From positions 1 to 62,868 of the forward strand of contig NZ_FNPB01000015.1 of the NCBI RefSeq assembly GCF_900107195.1: a DNA stretch of 62,868 nt. Direction: 5' to 3'. Positions 17,501-25,473 of this stretch are shown piece after piece. The stretch is from Halobellus clavatus. Lineage in GTDB: Archaea; Halobacteriota; Halobacteria; Halobacteriales; Haloferacaceae. Position numbers and translations under genes: made by a program. Within the stretch, counting starts at the first letter, position 1. Each line of letters opens with the position of its first letter. The notes beneath the pieces are model-generated. The model was not told where the DNA came from and ran no database searches. It was given only the letters and a program-made list of their open reading frames with translations.

Positions 17501-17713
17501 GAGGGTGACGTCAACGGCGACCTCGACGGCGAGGTGAGCGTCGAACTGGAGCGCACCTCCCAGGAGTTCTCGGTCGGCGGTGGCGGTTCAGACGGCTCGT
17601 CAGATGACGGGTCGACGAGTGACGGATCGAGTTCTGACGGCTCGACCTCGGACACGAGCACGCAGTCGCTCCGCGCGTCCGGAACCGCGGCCGACGTCAC
17701 GCGGGCGAACTGA
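14522..17713 (+). CDS. aglB: Oligosaccharyltransferase AglB (STT3 family)
   Basis: This membrane enzyme transfers lipid-linked glycans to Asn in N-x-S/T sequons on the outer face of the membrane. The start chosen is ATG 14522 (MGSRSEADDGG), matching the short acidic N-terminus of homologues; an upstream ATG at 14465 is in frame. The product has 1063 residues with about 13 membrane helices in the first half. The first external loop has FSGNDAWYHF (metal-binding Asp near residue 58), a later loop VADHNAVEPL, and the soluble part the WWDYG signature at 648-652 and DWKMATPGSKF, the DK-type motif. The C-terminal tail is beta-rich and ends in a Gly/Ser/Asp-rich stretch. The GC-rich, core-like sequence contrasts with the island upstream. 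Confidence 0.95.
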   Translation: MGSRSEADDGGGQSILDLVEDWYHIPALLLIVIVMFAWRIETYSSFIRDGEVYFSGNDAWYHFREVMYTVQNWPSTIPFDTWTYFPYGTFQGQFGTLYDQIVATVALIIGLGSPSQELIGKTLLVAPAVAGALTAIPVYYIGKSLYGRLSGLFGATVLLLLPGSFLSRTLVGVADHNAVEPLMMALAVFGFVAALRKAESSMPVWEVIREELLENRTLDTLEAPLKWGLFAGFLIGLYLWVWPPAVFFVGIVGVFALVKIPSDVVNDRTPEPTAFAIVTSMLVAAVMSILVIEQTGFSTTIPSLLQPLTALSVAAAAVFLSWLARIWEGTDLDASLYPAAVGGIIVVGLGVLFVLPIGLLDLIVGNLLRIVGFSANAATRTIGEAQPFISQSSLQRFGVDAAGRITIEYGLTFFTGLAAAVWLHARPLVNKGTTRAYGYITGSLAVVAVLFLVPAVLGGIETALGIDEQVAGLLIISALIVGATFLTDYDADTLFVIVWAAFVTSMAFTQVRFNYYLAIVVAVFNAYLFGEILEWLDLRQSVTEIANDIDGYQVLAIVATVLLILGPALTVPIAVGNTQATPAWQSAQNNGPGAVTVWDDSLEWMQGNTPEEGNLGGAGNADQMEYYGTYERTDDFEYPDGAYGVQSWWDYGHWITVQGERIPNANPFQQGATPAANFLLAPNETQSQEVLASQSTEGDNTRYVMVDWKMATPGSKFGAPTVFYDAQENVSRGDFLRTMYSFSEEGQFAGTTQVRTQRFYNSTMTRLYYYHGSARQPSPIVFDWEPRQVQTGGGESVTVPSNPQGEQSFVRTFDNMSAAREYVADDQTAQIGGIGSFPSQRVEALDHYRLAHVSNTSARNSILRTTLRNSRTAGFNPQAAVPSNPAWVKTFERVPGATVEGSGAPPNATVTARTELRIPNTNSTFTYTQRAETNAEGEFTMTLPYSTAGYDEYGPENGYTNVSVRATGPYTISAPPTIQNGSIVSSQSNLTVSEGDVNGDLDGEVSVELERTSQEFSVGGGGSDGSSDDGSTSDGSSSDGSTSDTSTQSLRASGTAADVTRAN

Positions 17714-17764
17714 TAGGAAAACGGTCCGATCCGGATTCCTCTCCGCCGTCCAGTTTTCTCAGTC

Positions 17765-18841
17765 TCAGACCGTCACCGAGACGGCATTCATCTGTAAGAA
17801 CGCCGTCTCGTAGCCGTCGTGGCGGGCGACCTGTGGCGGAACGTTCGGCGAGACGGTGAGTTCGTCGCCCGCCGCCACGGTTGGCACCGACGCCCCGTAG
17901 TGATAGCCGGCATCGGGATCGAGCGTTCGCTCCAGACGACCGTCGAAGACGACGTCGTCGCCGCGCCGCAGCGTCGCCTCCAGTCCCATCATCGGGAGGA
18001 CGATCCGATTGTGCGGCGTTCGGGCGGAGACGTAAAGGTAGGCTGAGCCGTTGGTCTCGGATCCGCTCTTCACCGCACAGACCTCGAAGACGGCGTCGCC
18101 GGTCCGCGTCGTGCCGAGATGCTGCCCCGGGAGCGCGTCGGCCGCCGGCGCGCGACCGACTGGCACGTCCCCCATCTGCATCGGCGCGATCGCGCCGCGC
18201 TCGCCGGCGTTCTCGGGACGGTCGATCGTGATCTCAGAGAGCGCGTCGCTGTCGAACTCGAACGGGACCGTCGCCGTCCGGGCCGACTCGAACGCGCCGG
18301 CGAAGCCGCCGGTCCGCCGCAACGAGACGCCGCCGACGTCGACCCGGGCCTCGTAGGATCCGTCTCCGTCGAGAGCGTAGTTCGAGCCGTAGTGAAAGCC
18401 CATCTGCTGGGAGAGCATCGGGTAGGCGAGTTCCTGCGTGACCAGTTCGCCCTCGCGCCGGATCTCGATCGTCACGCCCGAATCGAGCGGGAGCGACTGC
18501 CCGGTTTCGGCGTCCCACAGCGACACCATCAGGTGGAGGTCGTGGTCGGCCTCAACGACGCTCTTCGAGCGCTCAGTTCCCGAAAGCGTCCAGAAGCGGT
18601 GGGGGTACGAGTACGTGAGCGCGACGCGGTAGCGGCCGACCGCCGCCCGGCCGTACATCCCCATCCCCTCGGTGACCGCGGGGACGTAGACCGCATCGGG
18701 CCGATCGTCGGCGAGCGGCGGGTCGCGCCAGGCAGACTGGCGATCGAACCCGAGGGTCTGCAGGCACCCGGCCGTTCCGAGGAGCGCGCCGCTCCCAACG
18801 GCCCCCAGAACCGCCCGACGGGTCGTGCGGAATCGCCTCAT
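17765..18841 (-). CDS. TAT-exported lipoprotein, P19/Tp34-like (probable metal-binding)
   Basis: ATG at 18841 is preferred over the TTG one codon before. The 358-residue product starts with a twin-arginine signal (TTRRAVLG) and a lipobox TAGC with Cys26, so it should be anchored to the outer face of the membrane. The mature part contains YSYPHRFWTLSGTE, DHDLHLMVSLWD and MLSQQMGFHYGSNY; Met/His-rich beta segments of this kind resemble periplasmic iron/copper-binding P19/Tp34 proteins, and a second beta domain follows (HNRIVLPMMGLEATLRRGDD, YHYGASVP). I infer metal binding, probably iron uptake, but no transporter gene is adjacent. It is convergent with aglB, with only 51 bp between. Confidence 0.65.
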   Translation of the reverse strand: MRRFRTTRRAVLGAVGSGALLGTAGCLQTLGFDRQSAWRDPPLADDRPDAVYVPAVTEGMGMYGRAAVGRYRVALTYSYPHRFWTLSGTERSKSVVEADHDLHLMVSLWDAETGQSLPLDSGVTIEIRREGELVTQELAYPMLSQQMGFHYGSNYALDGDGSYEARVDVGGVSLRRTGGFAGAFESARTATVPFEFDSDALSEITIDRPENAGERGAIAPMQMGDVPVGRAPAADALPGQHLGTTRTGDAVFEVCAVKSGSETNGSAYLYVSARTPHNRIVLPMMGLEATLRRGDDVVFDGRLERTLDPDAGYHYGASVPTVAAGDELTVSPNVPPQVARHDGYETAFLQMNAVSVTV

Positions 18842-18918
18842 CAACGCGAACTATCGGTCGGACGGTGATGACGGTTGCGGAGGGCGACGTCGGGGCAGAC
18901 GACGGGGTCTTCGCCCGT

Positions 18919-19356
18919 TCACCGAACGTCGTCGCCGGTGACCCAGTCGTACTCCGCGTCGGCGCGCCGGCGCGCCGCGCTGCGAATCCCGCCGTAGTTT
19001 CTGATCAGGTCGGTCGTCGAGACGACGCCGACGACGTCCATCCCGTCGACGACGACGAGCCGGTGCACGTCGTGCTCGTGGAGTTTCTCGGCTGCCCGTC
19101 GCGCGGATGCGTCGGGGCCGATCGTGATGAGCGGTGCGCTCGCGGCCGCGCTCACGCCGATCGACGACAGCGGGTCGTCCGTCCGGTACGCCGCCCTGAG
19201 CACGTCGCTCTTCGTGAGGATGCCGCCCGGCACGCCCTCGTCGGTGACGACCGCACTCCCGACGTCCGAATCGAGCATCCGCTCGACGGCGTCCCGGACC
19301 GTGGCGTCGACGCCGATGGTGATAACGTCCGCCGAGGCGACCTCACTGACGCGCAT
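18919..19356 (-). CDS. CBS-domain pair protein
   Basis: Starting at ATG 19356 (MRVSEVASADVITIGVDATV), the 145-residue product is two tandem CBS motifs: the first with VERMLDSDVGSAVVTDEG and GILTKSDVLR, the second with AAEKLHEHDVHRLVVVDGMD and GVVSTTDLIR. Such stand-alone Bateman modules bind adenine nucleotides and regulate partner proteins. The frame extends upstream to 19413, but the extension lacks family similarity. No obvious partner is adjacent; the neighbours are a lipoprotein and sucD. Confidence 0.85.
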   Translation of the reverse strand: MRVSEVASADVITIGVDATVRDAVERMLDSDVGSAVVTDEGVPGGILTKSDVLRAAYRTDDPLSSIGVSAAASAPLITIGPDASARRAAEKLHEHDVHRLVVVDGMDVVGVVSTTDLIRNYGGIRSAARRRADAEYDWVTGDDVR

Positions 19357-19504
19357 CGGCCAGATAGAGGGTGGCAACCGTGATAACTCTCCGGTCCGAT
19401 GGGGTCGCGTCACCCGGGGTCTCGGTGCAGAGAGTACCGAGCGACGGACGCCGACGATACGCCGGGAGAGGTCAGAGATCGGTGGCGGGGGCAGCCGTGC
19501 GATC

Positions 19505-20374
19505 CTACAGGAAGTCTTCGACGTACTCGGCGACCTCGTTCGGCGTGTCGCCGACGGGGACGCCAGCGTCGTTGAGTGCGCTTATCTTCGAGTCCGCCGT
19601 TCCGGTCCCGGACCCCGAAACGATCGCGCCGGCGTGACCCATCCGCTTGCCTGGCGGCGCGGTGCGCCCGGCGATGAAGCCAGCGACGGGGGTGTCCATG
19701 TACTCTGCGATGAACTTCGCGGCCTGTTCTTCGTCCTCACCGCCGATTTCGCCGCACATCACGACTGCCTTCGTGTCTCCGTCGGCCTCGAAGGCTTCCA
19801 GCGCGTCGACGAACGACGTCCCGATGATCGGGTCGCCGCCGATGCCGATCGCGGTCGTCTGACCGATGCCTCGCTCGGTCAGATTCGAGACGACCTGATA
19901 CGTGAGCGTTCCCGATCGGGAGACGAGGCCGACGTCGCCGGACTCGAAGATGTTGCCGGGGAGGATGCCCAGTTTGGCCTCACCGGGGGTGATGATGCCC
20001 GGACAGTTCGGGCCGATGAGGCGCGTGTCCGTCTCGGAGAGCCGCTTGTTGACCTTCGCCATATCCTGGGTCGGGATGCCTTCCGTGATCGCGACCACGA
20101 GGTCGAGGTCGGTGTCGAGCGCCTCGAAGACGGCGTCGCCGGCGAACGCCGGCGGGACGAAGATCACTGACGCGTCGGCGTCCTCGGCCTCGACGGCCCC
20201 GTCGACCGTGTCGTAGACGGGGACGCCGGCGACCTCCTGGCCGCCCTTCCCGGGAACCGCGCCCGCGACGACGTTCGTGCCGTATTCGATCATCTGCTCG
20301 GTGTGGAACTTCCCCTCTCCACCGGTGATGCCCTGTACCACGACGCGCGTGTCGTCGTCGACGAAGATGCTCAT
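19505..20374 (-). CDS. sucD: Succinyl-CoA ligase (ADP-forming) alpha subunit
   Basis: This subunit binds CoA and carries the phosphohistidine in the TCA-cycle reaction succinyl-CoA + ADP + Pi = succinate + CoA + ATP. The 289-residue length is normal. It has [20 protein letters not shown] (CoA-binding Rossmann part), [24 protein letters not shown] and the phosphohistidine loop GHAGAIVSG. Its ATG overlaps the sucC stop by 4 nt (ATGA), so the two subunits are translationally coupled. Confidence 0.95.
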   Translation of the reverse strand: MSIFVDDDTRVVVQGITGGEGKFHTEQMIEYGTNVVAGAVPGKGGQEVAGVPVYDTVDGAVEAEDADASVIFVPPAFAGDAVFEALDTDLDLVVAITEGIPTQDMAKVNKRLSETDTRLIGPNCPGIITPGEAKLGILPGNIFESGDVGLVSRSGTLTYQVVSNLTERGIGQTTAIGIGGDPIIGTSFVDALEAFEADGDTKAVVMCGEIGGEDEEQAAKFIAEYMDTPVAGFIAGRTAPPGKRMGHAGAIVSGSGTGTADSKISALNDAGVPVGDTPNEVAEYVEDFL

Positions 20375-21516
20375 TGGGATGCCTCCTGTGCGTTCTCGAC
20401 TGCCTGTTGCACCGCGTCTTCGAGTGTCGCTTCGACTTCGACCAGATCGGTGTTGAGGATCTCCATCCCCTCCTCGGCGTTGGTGCCAGCCAGGCGGACG
20501 ACGACCTGCTTCGGGATCTCGTCGAACTGCTCCAGCGCCTCGTTGATCCCCTTGGCGACCTCGTCGCCGCGGGTGATGCCGCCGAAGATGTTGAAGACGA
20601 CGGCGTCGACGTTCTCGTCTGCGAAGACCATATCCAGCGCGTTCGCGACACGCTCGGCCTTCGCGCCGCCGCCGATGTCGAGGAAGTTCGCCGGTTCGCC
20701 GCCGAAGTGGTCGACGAGGTCGAGCGTCGTCATCACGAGCCCCGCGCCGTTGCCGATGATGCCGACGTTGCCCGACAGGCGGACGTAGTCGAAGCCGTAC
20801 TCGTTGGCTTTGGCTTCCAAGTCGTCTTCTGCCGCCTCGTCTTCCATTTCGGCCAACTCGGGCTGCCGGAAGAGCGCGTCCTCGTCGATGTTCATCACGG
20901 CGTCGGCCGCGACGACTTCCCGGTCCGCGGTGATCATCACGGGGTTGATCTCGATCTCGGAGGCGTCTTTCGACTCGTAGAGATCATACAGCGTCGAGAG
21001 GATCGACGCGATGTCGCCGGCGATATCGCCGGGGATGCCGGCGTCGTAGACGACCTTGCGGGCCTGATAGGGATGGAAGCCGAACGCGGGATCGATGTGC
21101 TCGCGGGCGATCGCCTCGGGGGTCTCCTCGGCCACGGATTCGATGTCGACGCCGCCCTCGGTCGAGACCATCGCGACGGGCTCGCCCTCACCGCGGTCCA
21201 TCGTGATCCCGACGTAGAGTTCGTTCTCGAAGTCGACGCCGGCCTCGACGAGGACCTTCTCGACGGTGTAGCCCTTCAGGTCCATTCCGAGGATTTCGTC
21301 GGCGTACTGCCGGGCCTCGTCCTCGTCAGTCGCGATCTTGATGCCGCCGGCTTTCCCCCGTCCACCGACGTGTACCTGTGCTTTGATCGCCGCCGGGAAA
21401 CCGATGTCTGCGACCGCCTCGACGACCTCCTCCACAGTCGTCGCCAGACGTGACTCGGGCACCGGAACCCCGGCGTCGGCGAAGACCTCCTTCGCCTGAT
21501 ACTCGTGTAAGCGCAT
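20371..21516 (-). CDS. sucC: Succinyl-CoA ligase (ADP-forming) beta subunit
   Basis: Start at ATG 21516 ([20 protein letters not shown]), which matches the family N-terminus; the frame runs 48 codons further upstream without homology. The 381-residue protein has an ATP-grasp fold: [27 protein letters not shown] and [10 protein letters not shown], then the CoA-ligase domain with [12 protein letters not shown] and [15 protein letters not shown]. It heads sucCD. The upstream gap is 88 bp from the lipoate-ligase gene on the same strand, so co-transcription with the 2-oxoacid dehydrogenase operon is possible. Confidence 0.95.
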   Translation of the reverse strand: MRLHEYQAKEVFADAGVPVPESRLATTVEEVVEAVADIGFPAAIKAQVHVGGRGKAGGIKIATDEDEARQYADEILGMDLKGYTVEKVLVEAGVDFENELYVGITMDRGEGEPVAMVSTEGGVDIESVAEETPEAIAREHIDPAFGFHPYQARKVVYDAGIPGDIAGDIASILSTLYDLYESKDASEIEINPVMITADREVVAADAVMNIDEDALFRQPELAEMEDEAAEDDLEAKANEYGFDYVRLSGNVGIIGNGAGLVMTTLDLVDHFGGEPANFLDIGGGAKAERVANALDMVFADENVDAVVFNIFGGITRGDEVAKGINEALEQFDEIPKQVVVRLAGTNAEEGMEILNTDLVEVEATLEDAVQQAVENAQEASQ

Positions 21517-21604
21517 CGTCCGAGGAACGGGTACGCGCCCGCATAAATCCCGCCGATATCGCTTCCCCGTCGGCCGCACTCTCCCGTGGCCGAATCGGCC
21601 GGCG

Positions 21605-22288
21605 TCACCCGCTCTGAGGCCCAGGGTTGATCGTCTCGACGGCCCCGTCGGGCGCGTCAAGGGCCCGGGTGAGTTGCGCTGTGAACTCGGCTTTCACCCG
21701 CTCGAACCGACACTCGCCGCCCGCGTCCGCGACCGTCCCGACGCTCGTCGGATCGAAGTCGTATCCCAGCTGCGCGTACACCGCAGTGAGCACGTCCGCC
21801 AGTTCGTCTCGGTCGTCGACGTACAGCACGCCGGAGACGAGTGCCCCCGAGGTCGTCACCCGCTGTGCGAGCCCGACGAGTTTGCCGTCGCACTGGAGGC
21901 TGTGATCGCCGGGGCAGTACGTCTCCGGCGGTTCGCCACGCGTGGCAGCCACGCCGAGGCCTCTGAGCGCCCGGCGTACCGCGGTCACCGCCCGGTCGTA
22001 CCGCTCGCCGATCCCCGTCCGGGCATCGGCCGCCTCACCCGGTTCTGCGAGTGCGAAGAGCACCGTCGTCGCCGTCGTGGCGACGGCACGCCCCCCGACG
22101 CGTCGCTCGACCGGCTCGAATCCCAACTCGCGGGCCCGGGCCTTCGCATCCTCGTACCCCGACTGCCGGGTGTCCCGGTAACCGAACCGCAGGTACCGCC
22201 CCGGGCGCCAGACGGCCACCGCGGGCACCCCCGCTGACGCGCGGTCGAGCAGTCGTTCGTGCACGCCTTTCTCGTCCGTATCGCTCAT
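21605..22288 (-). CDS. Lipoate-protein ligase/octanoyltransferase-family protein
   Basis: The 227-residue protein belongs to the biotin/lipoate ligase fold. Seen are LRFGYRDTRQSG, ERRVGGRAVATTATTVLFAL (the RRxxGG substrate motif) and YCPGDHSLQCDGKLVGLAQR, with the conserved Lys of LplA/LipM-type enzymes and nearby Cys residues that could act as acyl carrier in a LipM-like reaction. It overlaps the E2 gene by 4 nt (22285-22288), so it very probably attaches lipoate or octanoate to the lipoyl domain encoded two genes upstream. Whether it uses free lipoate plus ATP or octanoyl-ACP cannot be told. Confidence 0.8.
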   Translation of the reverse strand: MSDTDEKGVHERLLDRASAGVPAVAVWRPGRYLRFGYRDTRQSGYEDAKARARELGFEPVERRVGGRAVATTATTVLFALAEPGEAADARTGIGERYDRAVTAVRRALRGLGVAATRGEPPETYCPGDHSLQCDGKLVGLAQRVTTSGALVSGVLYVDDRDELADVLTAVYAQLGYDFDPTSVGTVADAGGECRFERVKAEFTAQLTRALDAPDGAVETINPGPQSG

Positions 22289-23007
22289 TCGACGTACCGC
22301 TCCGCGTCGGTCAGGCGCTCTGTGAGCGTCCCCAGGAACCGGGCCGCGTCGGCGCCGTCGACGACGCGGTGATCGAAGCTCAGATCGAGCGTGAGGCGCT
22401 TTTCGGTCCCGACGCCGTGCTCGCTGTTCTCGTTGGGGACGACCGCCTCACGGATCCGGTTCACGCCGAGGATCGCCACCTCGGGCGGGTTGATCACGGG
22501 GGTGAACGAATCGACGCCGAGCGGGCCGAGGTTCGAGACGGTGAACGTCCCGCCCTGGAACGTGCTCATCGAGTACTCGCCCGCCTGCACGCGCGCTGTC
22601 AACCGGCGGCGCTCCGCAGTGATCGTCGCGAGCGACTTCGACCCCACGTCCTCGAGGACGGGCGTCACGAGGCCATCGTCGATGTCGACCGCGACACCGA
22701 CGTTGTGCTCCTCGTAGACGCGGTGGGTCCCGTCCTCGAAGGTCGCGTTGAACGCGGGGTGCTCGGACAGCGTCTCCGAGAGCGCACAGACGAGCACGTC
22801 GACGACGGAGGGCTCGATCGGTTCGCCATCCGCTTCGAGTTCCGTAGCTGCCGCCGCCAGCATCGACTCGGCCGACACCGCCCGGCTCACGGTGACGTGA
22901 ACGGCCTCCTGGTAACTCTCCTGCAGTCTGGACGCGATCGTCCGCCGCATCGGACTCAGCGAGCGCTCGTCCGCCACCGTCCGCTCGGCCGCCTCGTCAC
23001 TCGTCAT
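22285..23007 (-). CDS. 2-oxoacid dehydrogenase E2, catalytic domain only
   Basis: Start at ATG 23007 (MTSDEAAERTV). The 240 residues are just the trimer-forming acyltransferase domain: LSPMRRTIASRLQESYQEAV, FNATFEDGTHRVYEEHNVGV, TFTVSNLGPLGVDSFTPVIN and the catalytic LDLSFDHRVVDGADAARFL (His...Asp). A normal E2 has one or more lipoyl domains and a peripheral subunit-binding domain before this; here neither is in the chain. The lipoyl domain is a separate gene that overlaps by 11 nt. It transfers an acyl group from lipoyl to CoA. The physiological 2-oxoacid is unknown. Confidence 0.9.
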   Translation of the reverse strand: MTSDEAAERTVADERSLSPMRRTIASRLQESYQEAVHVTVSRAVSAESMLAAAATELEADGEPIEPSVVDVLVCALSETLSEHPAFNATFEDGTHRVYEEHNVGVAVDIDDGLVTPVLEDVGSKSLATITAERRRLTARVQAGEYSMSTFQGGTFTVSNLGPLGVDSFTPVINPPEVAILGVNRIREAVVPNENSEHGVGTEKRLTLDLSFDHRVVDGADAARFLGTLTERLTDAERYVE

Positions 23008-23263
23008 CGGGATCCATCCACGCGAGGGTGTCTCCGCGAGCGAACTCGCCGTCCTCGCTGACGACGATCTCCTCGAGCGTCCCCGCGACGGGTGCGAGCA
23101 CGTCGACGCTGACCTTCTCGATCTGTACCTCACAGAGGCTGGTCTCGGGGTCGACTGCGGCGCCCTGGCGGATGAACCAGTTCACGACGACGCCCTCGTC
23201 GCTGTCGGCGTCGTCGGGCCACTCCGCGAGCGTCACCGCGACGCGGTCTCCGTCGTCCGACAT
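22997..23263 (-). CDS. Stand-alone lipoyl-domain protein
   Basis: An 88-residue protein starting at ATG 23263, one base after the E1 beta stop. It is a single lipoyl/biotinyl hammerhead: EGVVVNWFIRQGAAVDPETS, then CEVQIEKVSVDVLAPVAGTL, with Lys50 in the tip hairpin as the lipoylation site. The usual DKA is EKV here, which fits lipoyl rather than biotinyl domains (MKM). It must act as a free swinging substrate between E1 and E2, since no linker or subunit-binding domain is attached. The downstream E2 and ligase genes are coupled to it. Confidence 0.85.
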   Translation of the reverse strand: MSDDGDRVAVTLAEWPDDADSDEGVVVNWFIRQGAAVDPETSLCEVQIEKVSVDVLAPVAGTLEEIVVSEDGEFARGDTLAWMDPDDE

Positions 23264-23264
23264 C

Positions 23265-24275
23265 TTACTGCGTCCGTCGCACGGCCGCTTCGATGTCCCC
23301 CGCGTCGGCCACGACCTCGTTCTCCAGGGAGCGCGCGTACGGGATCGGGACGTCGGGGAGTGCAACCCGCTCGACGCTGTCGAGCGCGCCGACCGCCTCG
23401 TCGGCGACGCTCGCGACGATCTCGCCGGTCACGCCGTACGAGCGGTAGTCCTCGTCGACGACGACGAGGGTCCCGGTCTTCTCGACCGACTCGACGATCG
23501 TGTCGGTATCGAGCGGGACGAGCGAGCGGAGGTCGATCACCTCCGCACCGATCCCGTCTTCGGCGAGGGACTCGGCGGCCTCCAGCGCCCGGTGAACGTG
23601 CAGGCCGAGCGTGACGATGGTCACGTCCTCGCCCGCGTGCTTGACGTCGGCGCTCCCGAAGGGGATCGTGTAGTCGGTCTCCGGCACGGGCGTCTTCGGC
23701 CCGTCCGGTGCCGGGAGCCAGCCGATCCCCATCAGGCGCTTGTGGAACAGATAGACCACGGGGTCGTCGTCGCGGATCGCGTTGTGCATCAGGCCCTTGG
23801 CCTCGTAGGCGGTCGAGGGCACGACGACCTTCATTCCCGGCATATGAGCGAACGTCCCATAGAGGGTCTGTGAGTGCTGGGCGGCGTCGTTGTACGTGCC
23901 CCCGACGGCGGCGGTGAGCACCATCGGCACGGAGACGTTCCCGCCGCTCATATAGGTGTTCTTGGCCATCTGGTTGTAGATCTGATCCATCGCCACGCCG
24001 AAGAAGTCGACGAACATCAACTCGGCGATGGGACGCATCCCCTCCTGGGCGGCCCCGACGGCCGCGCCGAGGTACGCCGTCTCGCTGATCGGCACGTCCA
24101 TCACGCGGTCGTAGCCGAACTCCTCGCGGAGCCCCTCCGTGGAGTCGAAGATGCCGCCGTAGTCGGCGACGTCTTCGCCCATATAGAACACCTCGTCGTC
24201 CGCGCGCATCTCGCCGGCGATGGCCTCGACCATCGCGCGGCTCATCGTCAGTTCGCGGGTGATCTCTTCGGCCAT
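23265..24275 (-). CDS. 2-oxoacid dehydrogenase E1 beta subunit
   Basis: The 336-residue protein matches the beta subunit of acetoin/branched-chain/pyruvate dehydrogenases. It has FYMGEDVADYGGIFDSTEGL, DVPISETAYLGAAVGAAQEG (the Glu that activates thiamine diphosphate lies in this segment), MAKNTYMSGG and HSQTLYGTFAHMPGMKVVVP, with a C-terminal transketolase-like domain (IVTLGLHVHRAL, DLRSLVPLD). It overlaps the E1 alpha stop by one base. With E1 alpha it decarboxylates a 2-oxoacid or cleaves acetoin and acylates the lipoyl domain. The overall look is closest to AcoB, by recollection only. Confidence 0.9.
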   Translation of the reverse strand: MAEEITRELTMSRAMVEAIAGEMRADDEVFYMGEDVADYGGIFDSTEGLREEFGYDRVMDVPISETAYLGAAVGAAQEGMRPIAELMFVDFFGVAMDQIYNQMAKNTYMSGGNVSVPMVLTAAVGGTYNDAAQHSQTLYGTFAHMPGMKVVVPSTAYEAKGLMHNAIRDDDPVVYLFHKRLMGIGWLPAPDGPKTPVPETDYTIPFGSADVKHAGEDVTIVTLGLHVHRALEAAESLAEDGIGAEVIDLRSLVPLDTDTIVESVEKTGTLVVVDEDYRSYGVTGEIVASVADEAVGALDSVERVALPDVPIPYARSLENEVVADAGDIEAAVRRTQ

Positions 24276-25315
24276 CAGTCCTCACCCCCCGCGAGGTCGA
24301 AGTCGGGCTCGCTGTCGGTCACGCCGCTCGGCGGATTGACCCACATATCCTCGTGGGCGGCTGCCGGGTCGGGCTTGGGCTGGTCTTTGGCCCACTCGAT
24401 GGCCTCCTCGACGCGGGCTTCAGCCTCCGCGCGGAGATCTTCCAGTTCCGCGTCGTCGGTGCCGGCGGCGCGGAGGTCGTCTGCGAGCCGTTCGATCGAG
24501 TCGCGCTGGGCCGCCGCCGCCTGATCCGCCTCGGGGCGGTAGCTCTCCGGATCGCCCATAAAGTGACCCATCCGGCGGTGTACCTGGATCTCGAGGAGCG
24601 TCGGGCCGTTCTGGTCGCGGGCACGGCCGACGGCCTCCCGGGCGGCGTCGTAGACGGCCACGGCGTCGTCAACGTCGACCCGGCGGCCGGGCATATCGAA
24701 CCCATCGGCCCGCTTCGATCCGTCTTCGAGGTCCGTCACCCGCTCTTTGGGCATACTGATCGCCCAGTCGTTGTCCTCGATCACGAACACGACCGGGAGG
24801 TCGTGGACGGCGGCGAAGTTGAGCGACTCCAAGAACGCGCCCTGATCGATCGCCCCCTCGCCGAGATACGCGACGGCGACGCTGTCGGTGTTACGCTTCT
24901 TCGCGGCGAGTCCAGCGCCCGCGGCCGGGGGACACCCCTCGGCGATGATGCCGCTGCACGCGAAGCTGACGTCCGGATCGAAGAGGTGCATGTGTCCGCC
25001 TTTCCCCTTTCCGAGTCCGGTCTCTCGGCCGAAGATCTCGGCGGTCATTCGCTTCAGGTCCACGCCCTTCGCGATGGCGACGTGGTGTGGACGGTGCGGG
25101 GCGGTGACCGTGTCGTCGTCGCGGAGGTGCTGACAGACCCCGGCCCCCGCGGCCTCGTGGCCCGCTGCGAGGTGGAGTTCTCCGGGGATCGGCCCCGCGG
25201 AGATGTCGAAGGCCGGCTGCTTCCCCTCCAGGTACTCCTCTTGAAGCCGTTCCTCGTAGTGACGCGCCGTCACCATATCGGCGTACATCTCTGTGAGTTC
25301 AGTCAGTGCTACCAT
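24275..25315 (-). CDS. 2-oxoacid dehydrogenase E1 alpha subunit
   Basis: The 346-residue protein is the thiamine-diphosphate-binding alpha subunit. Key stretches are FDISAGPIPGELHLAAGHEA, HRPHHVAIAKG, GKGKGGHMHLFD and the cofactor motif GEGAIDQGAFLESLNFAAVH followed by VIEDN. It is the first gene of a five-gene run (E1 alpha, E1 beta, lipoyl protein, E2, ligase) with overlaps or single-base gaps throughout. No E3 (dihydrolipoamide dehydrogenase) gene is in the window, so a shared E3 elsewhere must serve it. Haloarchaea are known to carry several such complexes, mostly with unassigned substrates. Confidence 0.9.
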   Translation of the reverse strand: MVALTELTEMYADMVTARHYEERLQEEYLEGKQPAFDISAGPIPGELHLAAGHEAAGAGVCQHLRDDDTVTAPHRPHHVAIAKGVDLKRMTAEIFGRETGLGKGKGGHMHLFDPDVSFACSGIIAEGCPPAAGAGLAAKKRNTDSVAVAYLGEGAIDQGAFLESLNFAAVHDLPVVFVIEDNDWAISMPKERVTDLEDGSKRADGFDMPGRRVDVDDAVAVYDAAREAVGRARDQNGPTLLEIQVHRRMGHFMGDPESYRPEADQAAAAQRDSIERLADDLRAAGTDDAELEDLRAEAEARVEEAIEWAKDQPKPDPAAAHEDMWVNPPSGVTDSEPDFDLAGGED

Positions 25316-25473
25316 ATGGTACGTGTCAACATTGCAAATACTGATATTTAATTGTGAGTATTGCCCTGATTCTCCAAGATCGACTGCCCGATCGGCGTCG
25401 CGGGCCGACAGGGAGCGCGATTCCGTGCCGCGTTCGCCGTCCTTTAAGCCGTTCCGTGCCGAACCGCCGTTCG

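Noticed and set aside
18119-18868. Plus-strand frame of 249 codons
   Set aside because: Shadow of the TAT lipoprotein gene; the translation is Arg/Val/Glu-rich without domain signals.
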